From an uncultured Lachnospiraceae bacterium (GTDB taxonomy: Bacteria > Bacillota > Clostridia > Lachnospirales > Lachnospiraceae), in assembly GCA_947625775.1 (NCBI GenBank), contig CANQPM010000005.1, forward strand, positions 162,840-226,839: a stretch of DNA of 64,000 nucleotides. The letters run 5' to 3'. The position numbers and the translations under genes were made by a program. Under the pieces are notes generated by a model. The model saw only the letters and a program-made list of their open reading frames with translations, ran no database searches and was not told the DNA's origin. Shown in pieces: positions 43,927-52,640 of the stretch. Each line of letters starts with the position of its first letter. Position 1 is the stretch's first letter.

Positions 43927-44062
43927 AAATCAACGGGAAACGTTAAAGCATTTAGGATTTCCAAATGGTTCAGTCGAAGTAATTAGGCGTTTGCGAAATT
44001 CGGACGGTTGGGAACATATTTCGCAATTGTCTGCCGAAATAATAATGAAAGGGAAAAAACAT

Positions 44063-46279
44063 ATGTATATAAAACTAATTCTGAGAAACGCCATACGCTC
44101 AGCAAAAGACTACATCATATATATAATGACGCTGACACTGTGTGTAAGCATGTTCTACGCATTTTTATCAATCACCAGCCGTTATTTCAAGCCCGACCTT
44201 GGCGCAGAGTTCAGCCTTGAAATATTAGGAGCCCCTCTCAAAGCGTCTATAGCATTGCTCACGCTGCTCATGCTTTATCTTGTAAATTATGTGAACAGAT
44301 ATATGATAAAACGCAGAATGAAAGAGTTTGCCCTGCAGACTATCATGGGAATGGAGCGCGCCGTGACATCTCGCCTTTTCCTTGCGGAAACGCTTCTTAT
44401 GGGCGCTTTGTCAATCGGGCTTGGCATTGTGCTGGGCGCGTTTTTGTCGCAGCTCATCACGGCGCTTATGCTTTCATCGTATGGAAAGAGCTACCACATA
44501 ATGTGGACGCTCTTTCCCGATACGGCGCTGTTTTGCACGGTATTTTTCCTCATATGCTTTCTGGCGGCGGGCGCATACAATTCGTCTGTGATAAAGCGTA
44601 TCCCGATCACGCAGATGCTTTCGGAAAACAGACGCAACGAGGACACTGTGAAAAAAAGCCGTTTTATGCCCGTGATGTCTGCGCTGTATATTGCCGCGCT
44701 TTTGTGGATGACAGACACGGCGGTATATCGTGTACTGCCGTTTTACGACAGCAGACATCCATTTGCGGTCAAGCTTATGATGTTCGGCGTGACCGTGATG
44801 CCGATTGCATCGCTTGTGGCGGCGCTCGCGTACAGCGTTGCCGAATTTGCAAAAAACAGGAAGGCATTCCGCTTTTACGGGCTTGTCGCCATGCTTTTGG
44901 CGTTTGTGCCGTTTGTGGCTGCGGCGCTGCTGCTTGTGCCGCTTGAAAAGCTGCCGTATTTTCTTCCGATAACTCAGGACACGCTGACTGTGTATCTTGC
45001 TGACATTGCCGTGTGCTTTGCCTTCGCAATCAGCGCTGTAGTGTGCCTTGCATCAGTCCTGCTTACGCGGTTAAAAAACAGGAAGCAGAGCAGCTACAGG
45101 GGTGAAAATCTGTTTTTTTACGGGCAGCTTTTGTCAACGCTCAAAACAGCGGTAAAAAGCATGTCCCTTATCGGGATCACGCTGGCGTTTTCAATAGGGA
45201 TTTTTATGGCGGAGCCGCTGCTTGTGGGGTGGGCAGAAGGATATCTTGAAATGCGCTCGGTATTTGATGTGCAGATATGCTCGTTCCACAATCAGGCGGA
45301 GACGATAGAGGATATCCATATGGACAGCTATGATGAATGTACGAGGTTTTTGGAGGAGAAGGGCGTGGAGCTTACGGCAAATGTGTTTGTGGTAAAGTAT
45401 CTGCCGCTTGCCAGGGATTTTCACAACCGCAGAAAATATGATTTCCCCGTCGGGGCGATTTCGCTCTCGGATTATAATGCGCTGAGAAAAATGCAGGGCG
45501 AGGAGGCGGTAAGCCTTGGAGAGAGCGAGTTTTTGATGCAGTGGCGGCAGATTGCGGATTATGATACGGCATTGGAGTACGCGGGTGCGCACGGCACAGT
45601 GGAAACCGACGCGGGAAAGCTTACGCTTGCCGAGGACGGGATATATTACGCGCCTTTGGGGGAGTCCATTTACAACAGCTATACAGACGTGCTTTATGTG
45701 TTTCCTGACAGCGTCTGCGGCAGGCTTTTGCCTGTATCGGGCAATCGTTTTATGATGTCAAAGGAGCCGATACCGTATGAAACGGCGGCGGCGCTGGAGG
45801 AATTTTTCAGGCATAAATACGGCGATGATTTGGCTTTTGATTATATTATCCGCACGCGGAGCGAGCAGATGAGCACGGGAATAGCGACAAATTTCACGCT
45901 GAAGCTTGCGATGATTTACGGCGCGGTTATCCTTATGCTTAGCTGCGTGACGATACTTGCGCTGCAGCAGCTTTCGGAGGCTGACCGCTTCGGGTATCGC
46001 TTTGACGTGCTTAAAAAGCTGGGCGTGCCGAAGGAGCGGATAAACGGGCTTATTATGAAGCAGATTGCGTTTTGGTTTGGGCTGCCCGTGGCGGCGGCTG
46101 TCGTGGCAGCAGGAGTTTTTGAGGTTTTTGTCTGCGCAAGCTTTTGGACACAGGTAAAGGCGTATATAGGCGCGGGGGCGCTGCTCTCACAGCTATGCGC
46201 GACAGTCGTGATACTGGCGGTGCTGCTTGGGTGCTATTTTATGGCGACGTGGATTTTGTTCAGGCGGGCGGTGGAATAG
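44063..46279 (+). CDS. BceB-like ABC permease
   Basis: The 738-residue permease has the ten-helix BceB layout: TM1, three TMs of the first FtsX block (RRMKEFALQTIMGMERA), TMs 5-7, a large extracellular domain of about 210 residues (about 410-620; FDVQICSFHNQAETIED...) and three C-terminal TMs with YRFDVLKKLGVPKERING. The extracellular domain between TM7 and TM8 is the hallmark of this class. ATG 44063 is chosen because GAAAGGG is 9 bases upstream; earlier in-frame codons add non-typical residues. Confidence 0.9.
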   Translation: MYIKLILRNAIRSAKDYIIYIMTLTLCVSMFYAFLSITSRYFKPDLGAEFSLEILGAPLKASIALLTLLMLYLVNYVNRYMIKRRMKEFALQTIMGMERAVTSRLFLAETLLMGALSIGLGIVLGAFLSQLITALMLSSYGKSYHIMWTLFPDTALFCTVFFLICFLAAGAYNSSVIKRIPITQMLSENRRNEDTVKKSRFMPVMSALYIAALLWMTDTAVYRVLPFYDSRHPFAVKLMMFGVTVMPIASLVAALAYSVAEFAKNRKAFRFYGLVAMLLAFVPFVAAALLLVPLEKLPYFLPITQDTLTVYLADIAVCFAFAISAVVCLASVLLTRLKNRKQSSYRGENLFFYGQLLSTLKTAVKSMSLIGITLAFSIGIFMAEPLLVGWAEGYLEMRSVFDVQICSFHNQAETIEDIHMDSYDECTRFLEEKGVELTANVFVVKYLPLARDFHNRRKYDFPVGAISLSDYNALRKMQGEEAVSLGESEFLMQWRQIADYDTALEYAGAHGTVETDAGKLTLAEDGIYYAPLGESIYNSYTDVLYVFPDSVCGRLLPVSGNRFMMSKEPIPYETAAALEEFFRHKYGDDLAFDYIIRTRSEQMSTGIATNFTLKLAMIYGAVILMLSCVTILALQQLSEADRFGYRFDVLKKLGVPKERINGLIMKQIAFWFGLPVAAAVVAAGVFEVFVCASFWTQVKAYIGAGALLSQLCATVVILAVLLGCYFMATWILFRRAVE

Positions 46280-46437
46280 TTGAGCAGGGGAAAGTGTACG
46301 AGCAGCATATTTATAAAGAAATACATGTTTAGGAATGACCGATGAAGTGGGAGGAAGGCGTGTCAAAAAGCAAAAAACAACGCGGATAGACAGTTGCTCA
46401 ATTTTATAACAGAGGTAACGGAAAAAAGCAAAGCAGC

Positions 46438-46482
46438 CGTAAAAAATCTTTAATAAGGATTTTTTACGACTGTTTTGTTTTT
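46438..46482 (+). terminator. terminator after the Bce-like permease gene
   Basis: The stem cgtaaaaaatc/gattttttacg is followed by ACTGTTTTGTTTTT. The rest of the 46280-46639 spacer is the poly-G promoter region. Confidence 0.7.
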
Positions 46483-46571
46483 GCAATATTTTTTATAAAC
46501 AATAATCTTTTTCCTATAATTTATAAATATACCCCATTTTTGTATAAGTTGTAAGTATTAAAAAAAATATG

Positions 46572-46599
46572 TTGACAATAGGGGGGGGGGGGGTAGTAT
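46572..46599 (+). promoter_or_regulatory. promoter with a G13 homopolymer in its spacer
   Basis: TTGACA (46572-46577) and TAGTAT (46594-46599) are 16 bases apart, and 13 of those bases are an unbroken G run (46581-46593). Loss or gain of a G would shift the spacing to 15 or 17 and so change promoter strength. It drives the radical SAM gene at 46640. Confidence 0.75.
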
Positions 46600-46639
46600 T
46601 GTCCTATATTGAATAGGAAAAAGGAGGGCGTTCTATTTT

Positions 46640-47566
46640 ATGAATAAAAAATTGAAAGGCCAGAGAGAAACAAAATATGCGCAGCAGTGTCCATTGCCAG
46701 TCAATATGCTTGTAGAAGTTACAAATGCATGCAATCATAAATGTATTTTTTGCGCACATTCCAAAATGAAGCGAAAAATAGGAATGATGGACTTGAATTT
46801 GTATAAAAGCATAGCTAAACAGGCATATGACGGCGGCACAAAGGAAATCGGCTTTTATATGACTGGAGAACCCTTGATGAACAATAGGCTGAAAGAATAT
46901 GTTTCTTATGCAAAGCTACTTGGATTTGAATACATCTATATGACAACAAACGGTGTTTATGCGGACATTGAGACGATGAAGGAGCTGATTAAGGCTGGGT
47001 TGAACAGTGTTAAATTTTCTATAAATGCAGGCACGGCGGAAACATATAAGACAATACACGGCAGGGCTGACTTTGAACGCGTGCTGTCTAATTTGATTCA
47101 TTTGTCAGAATATATTAGAGCGGAAAATTTGGATATAGGGCTGTTTGTGACTTGCATCGCCTGCCAGCAGAATGAAGCCGAGATTGAGCTGTTGAGGAGC
47201 AAGGTAAAAGACTATGTAAATGATTTTACGGCGCCGCAGGTGTACAATCAGGGCGGAAATATGTATGAGATTAGGGATACGATTATGCTGGATCCCGATT
47301 ATAAGCTCATGAAAACTCCCTGCAGTATGGTTTTTAACCGCCTTCATATTACATGGGAGGGATATCTCAGCGCATGCTGTGTTGATTTTGACAATAATCT
47401 TGTTGTCGCCGACTTAAATAAAATATCTCTGCTGGAGGCGTGGAACTGTGAAAAAATGATTGAGCTTAGGAGAATGCATCTGAATGATAGTATTCCCACA
47501 AATGTAGTATGTTACAATTGCGTACATAATGCAAATAATAAAATAGAGCCTATTGGATTGGATTAA
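46640..47566 (+). CDS. radical SAM/SPASM protein
   Basis: The 308-residue enzyme has the radical SAM cluster motif CNHKCIFC (in VEVTNACNHKCIFCAH), the GG-E region YMTGEPLMN, a partial TIM barrel, and a C-terminal SPASM-like cysteine region (TPCSMVF, LSACCVDFDN, CYNCVHN) for an auxiliary cluster. Such proteins modify peptides, sugars or cofactors. No precursor peptide gene is evident nearby and the gene stands alone between terminators. AGGAGGGC precedes the ATG. Expression may be phase-variable through the G13 tract in its promoter. Confidence 0.88.
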   Translation: MNKKLKGQRETKYAQQCPLPVNMLVEVTNACNHKCIFCAHSKMKRKIGMMDLNLYKSIAKQAYDGGTKEIGFYMTGEPLMNNRLKEYVSYAKLLGFEYIYMTTNGVYADIETMKELIKAGLNSVKFSINAGTAETYKTIHGRADFERVLSNLIHLSEYIRAENLDIGLFVTCIACQQNEAEIELLRSKVKDYVNDFTAPQVYNQGGNMYEIRDTIMLDPDYKLMKTPCSMVFNRLHITWEGYLSACCVDFDNNLVVADLNKISLLEAWNCEKMIELRRMHLNDSIPTNVVCYNCVHNANNKIEPIGLD

Positions 47567-47630
47567 GGAAGCAAATCTTTCTTAATATGCATATAATATT
47601 AGCAGAATTGAAAACGGTTTTTCGATTTGG

Positions 47631-47673
47631 AAGGAGCGGCATAACCCAAAAGAGGTTGCCGCTCCTGATTTTT
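47631..47673 (+). terminator. terminator of the radical SAM gene
   Basis: The stem aggagcggc/gccgctcct is followed by GATTTTTT. It also separates this gene from the convergent sirtuin gene. Confidence 0.8.
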
Positions 47674-47702
47674 TGGCATTGCAATTGATTAAGACAGTTT
47701 AG

Positions 47703-48575
47703 TTAATCCAGCAAAGCCTTTATGACCTTTCCAATATCATCATCAATGCAAATGGATTGATGCCTGATTTCCGCAGGGGCATACGCTTCCGACAGATTGA
47801 TGCATATATAGACAGCTTTAGGATTGTCATGCGTCATCTGCCAGAACGGGTATTTAATAATTCCAGGCGTATTGCCGCCGACGCCCAATTCCAGATAAAC
47901 AACCTTCATACCGTTATGGCGGAGTAAAAAGCTGCGGTATCTTTCTGCCGCCGCATGCCAGCCTTCATCTTCGACAAAGGTATCATCTGCGCGCAGGTTC
48001 ATCGACATAGGCGCGCCACAGACAGGACAATGAGGCACCAATTCCGATGGGACACGCATATTTTTCTGTTCAGCAGCCATTTTTTTGACGACGGTTTCGT
48101 TATCATAGGTTTTATCGTGGCAGGGCTTTGAACACTGCCATAACCCATAATCGCCCTGCGTGTAAAAAAGCCTGCTCTTATCAAAGCCAGCCTTTTGGAA
48201 ACAGTGGTCTACATTTGTCGTCAGCACGAAATAGTCCTTGTCCCGCACCAGATTATATAAATCACCGTAAACGTTTTTTGGCGCATCCTTATAGCGGTTA
48301 ATGAGGATATAGCGGCTCCAATACGCCCAGTATTCCTCCAATGTGTCATACGGGTAAAAGCCAGCCGAATACATATCTGAAAAGCCATATTTTTTGATAA
48401 AGTCAGGGAAATTTTCCTCGAAACGCTTCCCAGAATAAGTAAAACCTGCCGAGGTTGAAAGCCCCGCACCAGCGCCAATTACAATGGCATCGGCATTTTC
48501 AATTTCCTGCTTTGCCTTTGCAATGCTATCCCAATAGCTGCCTGTAGATTTGATAGTCTTTGTCCTTGAAGACAT
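47703..48575 (-). CDS. class M sirtuin (SirTM-type protein ADP-ribosyltransferase)
   Basis: The 290-residue protein has the sirtuin Rossmann start IVIGAGAGLSTSAG (residues 31-44) and TTNVD (Asn121), but the catalytic His of deacetylases is replaced by Gln140 (FYTQGDYG). That is the SirTM signature. A zinc site is visible as Cys148/Cys152 and HCPVCG. SirTMs transfer ADP-ribose to protein, in known cases a lipoylated GcvH-like carrier, and the adjacent macrodomain removes it. GGAGGTGG lies 8 bases before the ATG, and the gene overlaps the macrodomain gene by 50 bases. Confidence 0.88.
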   Translation of the reverse strand: MSSRTKTIKSTGSYWDSIAKAKQEIENADAIVIGAGAGLSTSAGFTYSGKRFEENFPDFIKKYGFSDMYSAGFYPYDTLEEYWAYWSRYILINRYKDAPKNVYGDLYNLVRDKDYFVLTTNVDHCFQKAGFDKSRLFYTQGDYGLWQCSKPCHDKTYDNETVVKKMAAEQKNMRVPSELVPHCPVCGAPMSMNLRADDTFVEDEGWHAAAERYRSFLLRHNGMKVVYLELGVGGNTPGIIKYPFWQMTHDNPKAVYICINLSEAYAPAEIRHQSICIDDDIGKVIKALLD

Positions 48576-49317
48576 TAAAAACCACCTCCAAACCGTTTTT
48601 ATTTTTCTCTTTATATTCCTGCACTGTCCGAACTGCTATCTCGGCGGCTTTATCATTCGGGAAATGAAATTCTCCCGTAGAAATACAGCAGAAAGCAATG
48701 CTTTTCAAATTGTTTGCCGTGGCAAGCTCAAGGCAGGAACGGTAGCATGACGCTAACAGGCCGCAATCCTCTTGGGTAACTTCCCCGTAAATAATCGGAC
48801 CGACAGTGTGAATAACATAACGGCAGGGAAGATTGTATGCCTTTGTGATTTTTGCCCCTCCCGTGGGTTCTTCCGCAGAGTGAATTTTTCCCATTTTTTG
48901 CTTTTCCATTATGTCAAAACATTCCAAGCGGAGCCCTACTCCTGCGGCAGAATGAATAGCGTTGTCAATGCACCCATGACAGGGAACGAAACAGCCAAGC
49001 AAGGCGCTGTTAGCCGCGTTCACAATAGCGTCTGCGGCTAAGCGTGTAATGTCGCCCTGCCATAGATATATTCCCGACTGTATCATTGGAATATCAGATA
49101 ATTTGACGATGCCTTTTGTTGCACATTCATTCTGCAGGTAAGCATCCTGCACTTCCAAAAAATCTTCCGAAACAGGTTTAGGCGGGCGGATATTCATAAG
49201 GGAACGCAGCAGACGCTTCCTCTCTGCGCTGTCCTCAGGAATATCCACTGATTTAAGCCTGTCATCTTCATTCAGCAGGTAGTTTATAAGAAACAAAAGC
49301 CTTTCCGCCTGTGTCAT
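48526..49317 (-). CDS. zinc-dependent macrodomain protein-ADP-ribose hydrolase
   Basis: The 263-residue protein has an N-terminal helical part and a macrodomain: LWQGDITRLAADAIVNAANS (86-105), then LLGCFVPCHGCIDNAIHSAAG with the Cys/His zinc ligands of the SirTM-linked Zn-macro class, VIHTVGP and CISTGEFHFPN. It would hydrolyse ADP-ribose from proteins modified by the sirtuin. AAAGGAGCAC precedes the ATG. The gcvH-like and lipoate ligase genes that accompany this pair in staphylococci and streptococci are absent here. Confidence 0.9.
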   Translation of the reverse strand: MTQAERLLFLINYLLNEDDRLKSVDIPEDSAERKRLLRSLMNIRPPKPVSEDFLEVQDAYLQNECATKGIVKLSDIPMIQSGIYLWQGDITRLAADAIVNAANSALLGCFVPCHGCIDNAIHSAAGVGLRLECFDIMEKQKMGKIHSAEEPTGGAKITKAYNLPCRYVIHTVGPIIYGEVTQEDCGLLASCYRSCLELATANNLKSIAFCCISTGEFHFPNDKAAEIAVRTVQEYKEKNKNGLEVVFNVFKDKDYQIYRQLLG

Positions 49318-49469
49318 AATGTGCTCCTTTCCATTGCCGCCGAGCCTATATTTTATGAAATAATATTATTTGCAGCTTGTTTTTTGCCTTGTAAAATTAT
49401 AATATATCTATAATGAAAAAAAGTAAAGCAGGCACTTTATTGTGACATAGTTACCAGAAGGAAACTATT

Positions 49470-49583
49470 ATGGAGAAAACAGGGTTTTCATATGAGAAAA
49501 ATTGCCTGAATGTTTGGTGGATTAGGGAGGAGCGGCATGATTTACTTAAGCAGCTTTCTGCTTTCACAGAGAAAAGTCAATAA
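49470..49583 (+). CDS. very short frame of unknown status
   Basis: A 37-codon frame follows AGAAGGAAACT and begins with ATG (MEKTGFSYEKNC...). It is unrecognised and may be the remnant of a larger gene. The 49318-49706 spacer also contains a TGTCC-N6-GGACA repeat (49676-49691) ahead of the truncated regulator and nothing else definite. Confidence 0.25.
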   Translation: MEKTGFSYEKNCLNVWWIREERHDLLKQLSAFTEKSQ

Positions 49584-49706
49584 TCCGAATCTGTACCCCT
49601 AAGATAAAATAATCTGCGCAACCAAGCAGCTGCTGGAAATTGGTGGTGCGCAACCGAAGTTGCAGATACTGAAAATGTCCAAAACAGGACAGAAGGAGGT
49701 ATGCAC

Positions 49707-49865
49707 ATGACGTTAGGTGAGGAAATTAAGCGCGTCAGAGAGTTGAAGAATTTTTCACAGGAGGAATTGGCGGAGCAGTCAGAAGTAAGCAGACAGGCGG
49801 TATCTAAATGGGAAACTGGAAACATTCAACAAAGAATAATAGAAAGCAAACAGAAATTAAAATAA
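49707..49865 (+). pseudogene. XRE-family regulator, truncated after the helix-turn-helix
   Basis: The 52-residue product has a good XRE start (IKRVRELKNFSQEELAEQSEVSRQAVSKWETG) with the recognition helix, then breaks off into unrelated residues and a stop right before a terminator. Full-length relatives carry on into a longer domain. AGGAGG lies 7 bases before ATG 49707. It is probably a deletion remnant, although a short DNA-binding protein could still be made. Confidence 0.6.
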
Positions 49866-49898
49866 AAACCCCATCTAAAACATCAGATGGGGTTTTTT
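49865..49898. terminator. bidirectional terminator
   Basis: The stem aaaaccccatct/agatggggtttt ends in TTTTTT on the plus strand and is preceded by an A run, so it also serves the reverse rubrerythrin gene on the minus strand. Confidence 0.85.
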
Positions 49899-49911
49899 AA
49901 CATATTACATA

Positions 49912-50451
49912 TTAACCAAAATACCTCTTTAACAGCCCTTCAAACGCTTTCCCATGCCTAGCCTCGTCTCTAGCCATCTCATGCACAGTATCATGAATAG
50001 CATCAAGATTCAAAGCCTTAGCGCGTTTAGCAAGGTCAGTCTTTCCAGCGGTAGCGCCGTTCTCAGCCTCTACGCGCATCTCAAGGTTCTTCTTTGTGGA
50101 ATCAGTAACAACCTCGCCCAGCAGCTCAGCAAACTTAGCCGCATGCTCAGCCTCCTCATACGCTGCCTTCTCCCAGTAAAGCCCAATCTCAGGATAACCC
50201 TCCCTGTGAGCCACTCTTGCCATAGCAAGATACATGCCGACCTCAGAGCACTCGCCGTTGAAATTAGCCCTCAAATCATTGATGATATCCTCGGGCGCAC
50301 CCTTAGCCACGCCTACCACATGCTCGGCAGCCCAAGTAAGCCCCTCGCCCTGCGCTACAAACTTCTCAGCAGGCACTCCGCACTGAGGACACTTCTCAGG
50401 CGGCGTATCGCCCTCGTGAACATAACCGCATACGCTGCATACATATTTCAT
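49912..50451 (-). CDS. reverse rubrerythrin
   Basis: The 179-residue protein has an N-terminal rubredoxin-type iron site ([15 protein letters not shown]) followed by a ferritin-like diiron domain ([51 protein letters not shown]). Rubredoxin-first order defines reverse rubrerythrins, which reduce hydrogen peroxide and oxygen with electrons from NADH in clostridia. AAAAGGAGG lies before the ATG. A strong promoter lies 92 bases upstream. Gene is stand-alone, as usual for an oxidative-stress enzyme. Confidence 0.93.
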   Translation of the reverse strand: MKYVCSVCGYVHEGDTPPEKCPQCGVPAEKFVAQGEGLTWAAEHVVGVAKGAPEDIINDLRANFNGECSEVGMYLAMARVAHREGYPEIGLYWEKAAYEEAEHAAKFAELLGEVVTDSTKKNLEMRVEAENGATAGKTDLAKRAKALNLDAIHDTVHEMARDEARHGKAFEGLLKRYFG

Positions 50452-50542
50452 TTTAAATTCCTCCTTTTAAATAAAATCCTAAAATTCCCCCGCAAGCTAT
50501 GTAAAATATCACAAAAATTCCCCCGCGGCGGTGATTAATACT

Positions 50543-50571
50543 ATTATATTTAGACAATTTCCGCTTGTCAA
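50543..50571 (-). promoter_or_regulatory. strong promoter of reverse rubrerythrin
   Basis: On the minus strand TTGACA, 17 bases, TATAAT is a perfect consensus. Between it and the gene the sequence GCGGGGGAATTTT occurs twice (around 50488 and 50518 on the plus strand), a possible regulator site. The rest of 50452-50776 is AT-rich without genes. Confidence 0.8.
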
Positions 50572-50776
50572 CTAAAAAGAAAGAATTTAAAAATAAAAAA
50601 TATTTATATAAAATTAATTCCATAAAAAATAAATTAATTCACGCCAAATACACTATATTTCTAAAAAACCTATGGTATAATAAGCTAAAACCTGACCATT
50701 CTGCACATTGGATAAAGATAAAGGATAAGCAGCTGCGGTCATTCAAATAATATAAAAAGAAGGCGCAAAACACCCC

Positions 50777-51907
50777 ATGAAACTAAAAACCAAAATGATG
50801 GTCCTGTTCCTAGCCATAATCCTAGTCCCCCTATGCTTCGGCGCGGCGGCATTTCTGGGCTTTGGCTACCACGAAAACATAAACCTTTTCCACGAGCTCA
50901 CCAAAGAGGACATAATGATAGAAGCGCTCATAAACAAACGCTTTATGAGCTACTTCACTCTTTCCATGGTAATCATACTGATACTGACAAGCGCCCTCAT
51001 CACGGCATGGATAAACAACGACATATACAAGCCGATAAAAGGCTTAAACCGCGCAATGGAGCACATCGCGGAGGGTGACTTTGACTACAGGATTTCCAAC
51101 ACAGCCACAGGCGAGGTAGGCCAGCTCTACAGCAACTACGAGCAGATGCGCCTCAAACTAAAGGAAAACGCCGAGGAAACCCGCCAGAATGAGCAAAAGT
51201 CAAAAGAGCTTGTAAGCAACATATCACACGACCTCAAAACCCCCATAACCTCCATCAAAGGCTACGTCGAGGGCATAATGGACGGAGTCGCCGACACCCC
51301 CGAAAAGATGGACAAATACATCAAAACCATCTACAACAAGGCAAACGACATGGACAGACTGATAAACGAGCTCACTACTTACTCAGGCATAGACTCCAAC
51401 AAAATACCGTATAACTTCCATATTATAAATGTTTCCGATTATTTTTCCGATTGCGTGGAGGAGGTAGGGCTTGACCTCGAGCAGAAAAACATCCGCCTGA
51501 ACTACACCAATCTAGTCCCCGCGGACACAAGCATAGTCGCAGACCCAGAGCAGCTCAAAAAAGTGATAAACAACATAATCAGCAACAGCGTCAAATACAT
51601 GGGACACGACAACGGCTGCATAGATATCCGAATACTCGACGAGGGCGAATCCGTCAAGGTTGAGATAGAAGACGACGGCAAAGGCATAGCCGCCAAGGAC
51701 ATCGGCAATATATTTGAGCGGTTTTTCAGGACAGACGCCTCACGTAACTCAATGCAGGGCGGCAGCGGCATAGGGCTCAGCATAGTCAAAAAAATAATCG
51801 AGGACCACGGCGGCTACGTCTGGGCGACAAGCAAAGAAGGCGAAGGCACCTGCATGCACTTCGTAATCCGCAAATATGTTGAAATCAAAGATGATGTAAT
51901 AGTGTGA
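50777..51907 (+). CDS. HAMP-containing sensor histidine kinase
   Basis: The 376-residue kinase has TM1 (residues 7-28), a short extracellular loop, TM2 (about 57-78), a HAMP domain (NDIYKPIKGLNRAMEHIAEGDFDYRI), the His box VSNISHDLKTPITSIKGYVEG, and HATPase_c motifs (NNIISNSVKYMG, EDDGKGI, GGSGIGLSIVKKI). The small extracellular part suggests an envelope or membrane signal. The regulator gene follows 41 bases later; kinase-before-regulator order is less usual. Confidence 0.93.
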   Translation: MKLKTKMMVLFLAIILVPLCFGAAAFLGFGYHENINLFHELTKEDIMIEALINKRFMSYFTLSMVIILILTSALITAWINNDIYKPIKGLNRAMEHIAEGDFDYRISNTATGEVGQLYSNYEQMRLKLKENAEETRQNEQKSKELVSNISHDLKTPITSIKGYVEGIMDGVADTPEKMDKYIKTIYNKANDMDRLINELTTYSGIDSNKIPYNFHIINVSDYFSDCVEEVGLDLEQKNIRLNYTNLVPADTSIVADPEQLKKVINNIISNSVKYMGHDNGCIDIRILDEGESVKVEIEDDGKGIAAKDIGNIFERFFRTDASRNSMQGGSGIGLSIVKKIIEDHGGYVWATSKEGEGTCMHFVIRKYVEIKDDVIV

Positions 51908-51948
51908 GAAATTCATAGGAATTTATGAAAAAATGGAGGACAAACAAA

Positions 51949-52638
51949 ATGAGCAGAATTTTAATAGTTGAGGACGAGGAAGCGATAGCAGAGCTTGAAA
52001 AAGACTATCTGGAGCTGAATGATTTCAAGGTAGTAATCGAAAACAGCGGTGACAAAGGGCTTGCGACAGCGCTCGCGGAAAGCTTTGACCTGATAATACT
52101 CGACCTTATGCTCCCTGGAATGGACGGATTTGAGATTTGCAAAAAAATCCGCGAGGAAAAAGACGTGCCGATACTAATGGTATCCGCCAAAAAAGACGAC
52201 ATTGACAAGATAAGGGGCTTAGGACTAGGCGCAGACGACTACCTCACCAAGCCATTCAGCCCCAGCGAGCTAGTGGCACGCGTCAAGGCGCATATGTCGC
52301 GCTACAACCGCCTTGTCGGCAGCCACGCCAAGGAAAACGACATAGTGGAAATACGCGGCATACGCATAGACAAGACCGCAAGGCGCGTATTCGTTGACGG
52401 CGTGGAAAAAACCTTCACCACCAAGGAATTTGACCTCCTCACCTTCCTCGCCGAAAATCCAAACCACGTATTCACCAAGGAAGAAATCTTCCGCGAAATA
52501 TGGGACATGGACTCCATCGGCGACATAGCCACAGTGACAGTCCACATCAAAAAAATCCGTGAAAAAATCGAGACCGACACCTCAAAACCTCAGTATATAG
52601 AGACCATCTGGGGCGTCGGCTACCGTTTCAAGCTGTAA
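51949..52638 (+). CDS. OmpR-family response regulator
   Basis: The 229-residue regulator has LIVEDEE, phospho-acceptor Asp in ILDLMLPGMDG, MVSAK and TKPFS, then a PhoB-type winged helix (FTTKEFDLLTFLAENP, VHIKKIREKIE, IWGVGYRFKL). All switch residues are canonical. ATG 51949 has GGAGGA 9 bases upstream and is preferred to 51925. The pseudouridine synthase gene begins 2 bases after its stop, so they are probably cotranscribed. Confidence 0.93.
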   Translation: MSRILIVEDEEAIAELEKDYLELNDFKVVIENSGDKGLATALAESFDLIILDLMLPGMDGFEICKKIREEKDVPILMVSAKKDDIDKIRGLGLGADDYLTKPFSPSELVARVKAHMSRYNRLVGSHAKENDIVEIRGIRIDKTARRVFVDGVEKTFTTKEFDLLTFLAENPNHVFTKEEIFREIWDMDSIGDIATVTVHIKKIREKIETDTSKPQYIETIWGVGYRFKL

Positions 52639-52640
52639 TT

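Noticed and set aside
44503..44946. 147-codon frame inside the Bce-like permease gene
   Set aside because: Shadow frame within a well-supported gene, with no start signal.
47703..48575. Classical NAD-dependent deacetylase
   Set aside because: The catalytic His is replaced by Gln and a Zn-type macrodomain gene overlaps it, which is the SirTM pattern.
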